A stretch of DNA of 64,000 nt. It comes from Brumimicrobium mesophilum (GTDB lineage Bacteria; Bacteroidota; Bacteroidia; Flavobacteriales_D; Crocinitomicaceae). Under the pieces are notes generated by a model. That model saw nothing but the letters and a program-made list of their open reading frames with translations, did not search any database and was not told the DNA's origin. A program made the translations under genes and the position numbers. The DNA lies in NCBI RefSeq assembly GCF_003025005.1, contig NZ_PVSS01000003.1, positions 124,001 to 188,000 on the forward strand, read 5' to 3'. Of this stretch, positions 59,072 to 64,000 are shown piece by piece. Each line of letters opens with the position of its first letter. The stretch's first letter is position 1.

Positions 59072-59956
59072 ATGCAAACATTCCTAGACTATTTATTACC
59101 AGTTTCGATTGCTGTAATTATGTTTGGAATCGGGCTAGGTCTTACTGTTATTGATTTCAAGCGTGTGCTTATTTCTCCTAAAGCGGTAAGTTTTGGATTA
59201 TTTGGTCAATTAATCCTAATGCCACTTATTGGTTTCGGAATTGCTTTTGCATTCGATTTAGATCCTATTTATCAATTAGGTATCGTGCTAATAGCTGCTT
59301 GTCCAGGTGGAACTTCTTCAAATATTGTTACCTACATGTTGAATGGAAGGGTAGCGCTCTCTGTTTCCATGACTGCTTGTAATAGTTTTTTGATCATTCT
59401 CACAATTCCTTTTATCCTTAATATAGCATTTTCATATTTTTGGACTTCCACTAAAGAGATCAATTTATCTATGCTAGAAACATTTAAGGATGTTTTATTA
59501 ACAGTATTTATTCCGGTAATTTTGGGTTTAATTGCTAGACATTATTTTCCCATTTTTATAGGTAAACTAAGAAAACCATTGCGCTTCATCCTTCCAGGAA
59601 TAATGTTTTTAGTTTTCTTGTTGGTTCTCATTAATGAAAAAGAAAACGGCGATAAATCGATGATTGAATACTGGGATTTACTATTACCAGCGCTGTGTTT
59701 AAATGTATTAGTAATGTTTGTTGGGTTTTTATCTTCTGGAGCTGCCGGAATAAACCACGAAGGAAAATACACAATAGCAATTGAAATGGGCTTGCAAAAC
59801 TCTGCTCTAGCGATTTTCTTAGCAAATAATGTTATTCAAATTGATGGACTATCATTAATAGCTGTGTTGTATGGAGGCTTTTCATTCTTTACTACACTGA
59901 TTATCGCTTGGTTCATGAAAAGGTATATGAAAAAGGAGGTTGTAGCGGAAGTTTAA
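59072..59956 (+). CDS. Bile acid:sodium symporter family (BASS) protein
   Basis: The 294-residue inner-membrane protein has nine or ten helices and the family signatures FGIGLGLTVIDFKRVL, GFGIAFAFDLDPIYQLGIVLIAACPGGTSSNIVTYMLNG, and the later EMGLQNSALAIFLA. Bacterial members transport pantothenate, bile-acid-like or other organic anions with sodium. The substrate is unknown. It starts 11 bp after smpB. Confidence 0.93.
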   Translation: MQTFLDYLLPVSIAVIMFGIGLGLTVIDFKRVLISPKAVSFGLFGQLILMPLIGFGIAFAFDLDPIYQLGIVLIAACPGGTSSNIVTYMLNGRVALSVSMTACNSFLIILTIPFILNIAFSYFWTSTKEINLSMLETFKDVLLTVFIPVILGLIARHYFPIFIGKLRKPLRFILPGIMFLVFLLVLINEKENGDKSMIEYWDLLLPALCLNVLVMFVGFLSSGAAGINHEGKYTIAIEMGLQNSALAIFLANNVIQIDGLSLIAVLYGGFSFFTTLIIAWFMKRYMKKEVVAEV

Positions 59957-59963
59957 AAATGTT

Positions 59964-60208
59964 CTATTCTTTAATTCCAATTCCGAAGGGAACTTTTAGC
60001 TTTCCTGAATCATACATGTCATTAGCACCACCAATTTCCACAGGATTCTCAGGTGATAATCCGTAGGTTTTATTTGTTGCGATAGAAGTAACCAAAAATG
60101 TGTTATCGTCAATTAAAGTTTGTTTGTAATGCTTTTTGGCACTAGATAATTTTGTTTTAAGCAAGAGATTGTAAAAATCAATATTCCAAATAAGCATAGT
60201 AGCTTCAT
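59964..60208 (-). pseudogene. Frameshifted lipoprotein gene
   Basis: From the ATG at 60208 the minus strand encodes MKLLCLFGILIFTISCLKQ, a clear lipoprotein signal with Cys16, but the frame ends at a TAA (60113-60115) after 31 codons. The following sequence continues in another frame as a protein-like segment, IDDNTFLVTSIATNKTYGLS, ending IGIKE with a stop at 59964. The segment after the break has the TYGLSPENPVEIGG motif seen in some Bacteroidota lipoproteins. A single indel near 60115 would join the parts. A programmed shift or sequence error is also possible. Confidence 0.7.
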
Positions 60209-60408
60209 GTTTTTAGTTTTAGTAATTCCAGTTGAATAGTTCAATGAATTATTAAGTTAAGTCTTTTATGTTATGAATTTAAAATTGGTTTAAAACAAGA
60301 AGTTTATCAGTCAGTATTATCATTTTCAAAAATTAACTTAGTGTCCTACATTTCCCATTGATTAAAATGTTCTATTTCAACTGTAAATTGAGCAGCCAAA
60401 GATTTCTT

Positions 60409-61533
60409 TTAGATTTTAAAAAGCTGCTCAGATTGCTTGGTGCCTGCATTGATATTTCTCATTAGAAAGTTACGGACTTTAATTAAGAATCGATTTTCTA
60501 TATGTGATATTTTTCCCACCTTGTAGCTTGTGGTCACTACCTTTACCGCTTTTTTTCTTCTTGTTTTTTGAAACGCTCTAAATGCTTCTTCAGGATTTTG
60601 ATGTTTTTCTAAACAGTTAGCGAGAACGAGTGAACTCTCAATCGCTTGGCATGCTCCTTGACCTAAATTCGGAGTCGTAGCATGAGCTGAATCACCCAAT
60701 AAGCAAATATTATTTTTATACCATATTGAAATTGGTTTTAAATCTAGCATCTCGTTGGTTATGATATTCTCTTTCAAAGTTGATTTTATAATTTCACCAA
60801 CAATTGGATTGAAATCTGAATAGTAGTCCACTAAATCAATGTCCTGGAATTCAGATTGATAATTTTTTTCATAACTCGCTAATGCATACCAGTAATACTC
60901 ATTCTTTGAAATAGCGACAAAACCGAAACGTCTACCTTTTCCCCAAGCTTCGTTTAATTCTGATTGATATTTTTCTGGTAAGTCCAAGGTTGTGATTCCT
61001 CTCCAACAAATTTGCTTGGCATTCCGAATGTGTGAATTGTCAATTATTGATTTCCTAATGGCCGAATGAACTCCATCAGATCCTATTAGTACGGCAGTAT
61101 GATGTTTGGTTCCGTCTTTAAAATAAACATCGATTCCATTGTCTGTTTGAGTTACATTTTCTACCTTTTTATCTAGATGAATTGATACATCATTAAGTTG
61201 GTTTAAGAGTATTTGATGTAATGATGCTCGGTGAATCGCAACTGACTTTACATTGAACTTTATTTCAAAATGAGTAAGGTCAATTGTAGATATAGGCGCT
61301 AGTTGTTCATCCGTAATCTTCATTGAACGCGTATAACTTCCTGTCTCATATATTTGGTCATACAAACCTAATTCTTTGAATACTTGCATAGCATTAATAG
61401 CTAGATTTATTCCAGAACCTACTTTTTTAAATTCTGGAGTGGAGTCAAATATCTCTACTTCGAATCCTTTTTGTTGTAAAGCAATGGCTGAAGTTAATCC
61501 ACCAATTCCAGCACCAATTATCGTTATTTTCAT
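60409..61533 (-). CDS. FAD-dependent monooxygenase (UbiH/aromatic hydroxylase type)
   Basis: The 374-residue protein has the FAD-binding GAGIGGLTSAIAL (7-19), GSDGVHSAIRK, and GDSAHATTPNLGQGACQAIESS (about 282-303). These are the three signatures of flavin monooxygenases that hydroxylate aromatic substrates. The substrate is unknown. It lies downstream of a small membrane protein gene with a 4-base overlap, and the pair is divergent from a TetR regulator that may control it. Confidence 0.93.
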   Translation of the reverse strand: MKITIIGAGIGGLTSAIALQQKGFEVEIFDSTPEFKKVGSGINLAINAMQVFKELGLYDQIYETGSYTRSMKITDEQLAPISTIDLTHFEIKFNVKSVAIHRASLHQILLNQLNDVSIHLDKKVENVTQTDNGIDVYFKDGTKHHTAVLIGSDGVHSAIRKSIIDNSHIRNAKQICWRGITTLDLPEKYQSELNEAWGKGRRFGFVAISKNEYYWYALASYEKNYQSEFQDIDLVDYYSDFNPIVGEIIKSTLKENIITNEMLDLKPISIWYKNNICLLGDSAHATTPNLGQGACQAIESSLVLANCLEKHQNPEEAFRAFQKTRRKKAVKVVTTSYKVGKISHIENRFLIKVRNFLMRNINAGTKQSEQLFKI

Positions 61534-61949
61534 TTGTGTTTAAAATTTAAAAGAAGTGAAACAGAAAAACCAATTAAGGCCAGAGATATTAATATTATTG
61601 GTACAAAGAAAAAATAGTTGACTGATAATAATAGACTAGTTAGGGAAATGACAATATTCAATACCAGTATGTTCTTTGGGATTTCTTTTTGTTGATTGTT
61701 TTTCGAAATCATGAGATTTATTAAACCATATCCGAAGAGCAATAAACCCATCATTAAGCTATAGCCTTGATGAAAAGAGTAAATGCTGTTCTCCGATCCA
61801 AGTATTTCAAATGTAAAATTCTTCATTTGTAGAATAAAATTAATTTGTTCTTCTGTTTTAGGGGAAGTTAGATCAGTAAGTGTGTGACCGATTCCTACTA
61901 GTATTAAAGACCAACTTGCTGTTTTGTAGCTTGCTAATGCTGTTTTCAT
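61530..61949 (-). CDS. Small four-helix membrane protein co-transcribed with the monooxygenase
   Basis: The 139-residue protein has four hydrophobic helices (about 10-25, 60-83, 90-112 and 115-135) with conserved-looking GIGHTLTDL and FHQGYSLMMGLLLFGYGL motifs, which recall uncharacterised membrane proteins found near TetR regulators. Its stop overlaps the monooxygenase start by 4 bases, so the two are coupled. Function unknown. Confidence 0.75.
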   Translation of the reverse strand: MKTALASYKTASWSLILVGIGHTLTDLTSPKTEEQINFILQMKNFTFEILGSENSIYSFHQGYSLMMGLLLFGYGLINLMISKNNQQKEIPKNILVLNIVISLTSLLLSVNYFFFVPIILISLALIGFSVSLLLNFKHK

Positions 61950-61967
61950 CTATACAATTTTTAATTA

Positions 61968-61985
61968 TTAGGTCAAAGGTACTAA
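61968..61985. promoter_or_regulatory. Operator candidate 1, overlapping the monooxygenase operon -7 box
   Basis: TTAGGTCAAAGGTACTAA is the first of two matching sites between the divergent genes. On the minus strand it contains TACCTTTG (61974-61981), a TAnnTTTG -7 box for the membrane protein/monooxygenase operon. Binding here would block that promoter. Confidence 0.6.
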
Positions 61986-61996
61986 AATATTTAAAA

Positions 61997-62014
61997 TTAG
62001 GTCATGAATACTAA
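61997..62014. promoter_or_regulatory. Operator candidate 2, near the tetR start
   Basis: TTAGGTCATGAATACTAA matches site 1 in TTAGGTCA and TACTAA, with the same 18-base length. The sites start 29 bp apart, about three helical turns. It lies just upstream of the tetR -7 box (TATTTTTG at 62021-62028), fitting autoregulation. Confidence 0.6.
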
Positions 62015-62020
62015 TTTATT

Positions 62021-62028
62021 TATTTTTG
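62021..62028 (+). promoter_or_regulatory. Candidate -7 box for tetR
   Basis: TATTTTTG matches TAnnTTTG and lies exactly 4 bases before the ATG at 62033. Confidence 0.4.
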
Positions 62029-62032
62029 ACAT

Positions 62033-62656
62033 ATGAAAAATACAAAGGAGCGCATTTTGGAAACGGCTTTAAATCTTTTTAATTCGGATGGATTGTCACA
62101 AGTAACGCTTAGGACAATTGCAGATAAAATGGGAATTAGTCAAGGTAATTTAAACTACCATTATAAAAAAAGGGAGTTTATAATTGAGTCACTGTACTTT
62201 CAATTGGTTTCAAAAATAGAGGAGGAGATGTTCAAAAATGATGCAACTGATTTAGGATTAGCAACCCTGTTCAGTATGTCATCATCGATAATGAAAAACT
62301 TCTTTGATTATCGCTTTTTTATGCTTGATTTTGTGCAAATTATGAGAGAAAACGAAATCATTAAAGCACATTATTTAGAGTTGTCAAAATCACGTGAAGA
62401 GCAGTTTAGTTCATTATTTGATGTATTGATAAGGAAGGATATACTATTAACTGAGACCTTAGAAAACGAATACTTTTTTTTATATAAGAGGTTTGAAATT
62501 CTAGGAAATTTTTGGATTTCATCAGCGGAAATTTCAACGCATAAATTGAGTAAAAAAATGATTGTAGAATATTCAGAACTGATAAACCAAGCTATTTTTC
62601 CTTATTTAACAGATAAAGGAAGAGGGGTTTATTTTGAACTCAGCAAAAATAGTTAA
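62033..62656 (+). CDS. TetR-family transcriptional regulator
   Basis: The 207-residue protein has the TetR helix-turn-helix in its first 50 residues (KERILETALNLFNSDGLSQVTLRTIADKMGISQGNLNYHYKKREFI). The helical C-terminal ligand domain has no obvious family assignment. It is divergent from the monooxygenase operon. Two 18-base operator-like repeats in the 83-bp intergenic space support control of both directions. The ligand is unknown, possibly the monooxygenase substrate. Confidence 0.92.
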   Translation: MKNTKERILETALNLFNSDGLSQVTLRTIADKMGISQGNLNYHYKKREFIIESLYFQLVSKIEEEMFKNDATDLGLATLFSMSSSIMKNFFDYRFFMLDFVQIMRENEIIKAHYLELSKSREEQFSSLFDVLIRKDILLTETLENEYFFLYKRFEILGNFWISSAEISTHKLSKKMIVEYSELINQAIFPYLTDKGRGVYFELSKNS

Positions 62657-62856
62657 AATTATATTTTACGGTTTGTATTTATTTCTACTTTGAAATTTTG
62701 TGGTAGACCAAGAAGTTTGAATATCAATATTCCGAATATACTCCGTATTTTATGCTTTTAATTGTAGTGAATAAAGACCATAATGATTAGGGTAATTACT
62801 ATTGACAAAAAATGACTAGTGCGTGTTATACCATTCCTGAATATAAACTAAGTCTT

Positions 62857-64000
62857 TTACCTTTCCCATTTATTCACATGTTCTATTTTTTCTTCAAATT
62901 GGGCCGCTAGCGATTTCATTCTTGATTTTAATAGCGCTTTTCTACCTTCTAAAGTTCTAGTAAATATTAAATCACAGTTTCCAACATGCTTATTCCAGTT
63001 ATCTTCAAAGTTTTCAGCCATGGCTTTGTTCTTACCTAAAATTTCAGGAACAGAGTGATAATCTTTTTGACTTATGAAAAGAAGTAACTTACTTTTACGA
63101 GTAATCACATATCTAGGATTATCAATTGGTGCAATTATTTCATAAAGAGAGTTTATAAATGTCGATTTTTCGAAAGTTGTACCACCTTCTAAATGACAAT
63201 AAACTGAACCCCATTCATCAACTTTAGATTTAACTTTTAAATCTGAAGATTTAGTATGGACAAGTCCTACTTTTAATAAAGATTGAATTAAAGCCTTACC
63301 AATATTTTGAATATCCTTTGATATGTCACGGTATTTAACAAATAATCTAAATGTTTTAAAAGCTAATCTACCAAATAAAACAATACCTAAAATTCCCACT
63401 ACGATGAGGAAAAAATATAATTCTCGCATAGATTTTATTCCTCTGGCAGCGCGTCCAAAACCTTGTAAAGCTTCTACGCCATAAGCAAGTAATCCAAAGC
63501 CCAATGAAATTAAGAGGTTTGCGATTGTTTTATTAAGGTACATAGACTTAGTGGCTTTGTAATCTCCTTTTTCATTAAATGGAATTTTTATTTCTTCCAC
63601 TAATGTTATTCCAGTTTCTAAAGCCAAGTTCCATCTGTTTTTTAAATCTTCTCGGTCTCCAGCCAAAGCGAACATATTTTTATTTTTCACCTCAATCTCC
63701 TCTCTGTTGTTTAGTTTGTTCGCTAAGTTTAACCGACCAATTCCATTTTCAATTCCCGCATCTTCTTTGAATGATACACCAACAAAGCTTCTGAATCTTC
63801 TACTTAGTAATTCTAGATCTTGGCCACCATTTACTGAAGTTTGATCTAAAGTAGCTAAATGCCAAATGTTACCAGTTTTTGCAGGATTTCCTTTTTGGGT
63901 GCGTATTGCTCTACCACGCATTTGATTTGATAAAACAAAAGACCCAACAAAGCTGGCTAGTATCAAAGAATTGATTGCTGGTGCATCCCAACCTTCTCCA
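62857..64000 (-). CDS. DEAD/DEAH-type helicase C-terminal part with membrane segments (N-terminus beyond window)
   Basis: The gene is cut at the right edge; 381 codons are visible. The visible frame starts inside the second helicase domain: EGWDAPAINSLILASFVGSF then the motif VI QMRGRAIR. The C-terminal part (below about 63600) is unusual: two hydrophobic helices, ANLLISLGFGLLAYGV (near 63500) and FFLIVVGILGIVLFGRLAF (near 63390), then a soluble tail with HLEGGTTFEKSTFINSLYEI and ISQKDYHSVPEILGKN. Superfamily-2 helicases are normally soluble. Function unknown; a nucleic-acid defence or transport-linked role is only a guess. Confidence 0.82.
   Translation of the reverse strand, partial: GEGWDAPAINSLILASFVGSFVLSNQMRGRAIRTQKGNPAKTGNIWHLATLDQTSVNGGQDLELLSRRFRSFVGVSFKEDAGIENGIGRLNLANKLNNREEIEVKNKNMFALAGDREDLKNRWNLALETGITLVEEIKIPFNEKGDYKATKSMYLNKTIANLLISLGFGLLAYGVEALQGFGRAARGIKSMRELYFFLIVVGILGIVLFGRLAFKTFRLFVKYRDISKDIQNIGKALIQSLLKVGLVHTKSSDLKVKSKVDEWGSVYCHLEGGTTFEKSTFINSLYEIIAPIDNPRYVITRKSKLLLFISQKDYHSVPEILGKNKAMAENFEDNWNKHVGNCDLIFTRTLEGRKALLKSRMKSLAAQFEEKIEHVNKWER

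Overview
The window is AT-rich, densely coded chromosomal DNA of a Bacteroidota bacterium, most likely a Flavobacteriales member. A Crocinitomicaceae/Fluviicola-like origin is possible but is only a guess. The evidence is a type IX secretion (T9SS) sorting domain with SprB-type repeats, GldI-like and GldN-like proteins, a split transketolase, several TAnnTTTG-type promoter boxes, and RHS proteins of the Bacteroidetes style. I found no tRNA, rRNA, CRISPR array, prophage or intact insertion sequence.

Layout. 1-9.1 kb: a von Willebrand A protein cut by the window edge and a transketolase N-terminal subunit face left. Facing right are prmC, ligA, a DUF6913-like protein, dapA, nrnA and two FKBP lipoproteins. 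9.2-13 kb: a dead beta-barrel gene, a ClC chloride channel, an intact paralogue of the dead gene, and lipocalin. 13-20 kb is the accessory part: a nested palindromic element, a T9SS-secreted nuclease/phosphatase-fold protein, an orphan RHS tip with a metallopeptidase-like end and a small partner gene, one intact toxin-antitoxin operon, lpdA, and a second toxin-antitoxin pair whose toxin is interrupted by a stop codon. 20-28 kb: an M61 peptidase, a leftward envelope cluster with a GldN-like protein, and a large AsmA-like protein.

28-49 kb is mostly core metabolism and information processing: phosphohexomutase, aroC, a dicarboxylate/amino-acid symporter, gyrB, a double-domain alpha/beta hydrolase, efp, surE, lpxB, a SpoIID-like protein, recQ, ilvE, a small hydrolase/FAH/exonuclease operon, and a lipoyl E2 subunit. 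49-60 kb holds a glycosyltransferase fused to a reduced sugar-transferase module, RidA, an M16 peptidase pair (one active, one lacking the zinc site), a ribosome hibernation factor, recR, smpB and a bile-acid:Na+ symporter-family protein. 60-64 kb holds a frameshifted lipoprotein, a FAD monooxygenase/membrane-protein operon divergent from a TetR regulator with two matching operator-like repeats, and the C-terminal part of a helicase that carries membrane segments.

The most unusual items are the orphan RHS metallopeptidase tip and its neighbour, the helicase with membrane helices, the TetR operator pair, two decayed genes read through their frameshifts or stops, a dead ParE-like toxin next to its intact antitoxin, and three genes whose -7 promoter box lies exactly 4 bases from the start codon. 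No single locus is clearly a complete undescribed system. The RHS cassette and the membrane helicase are the best candidates.
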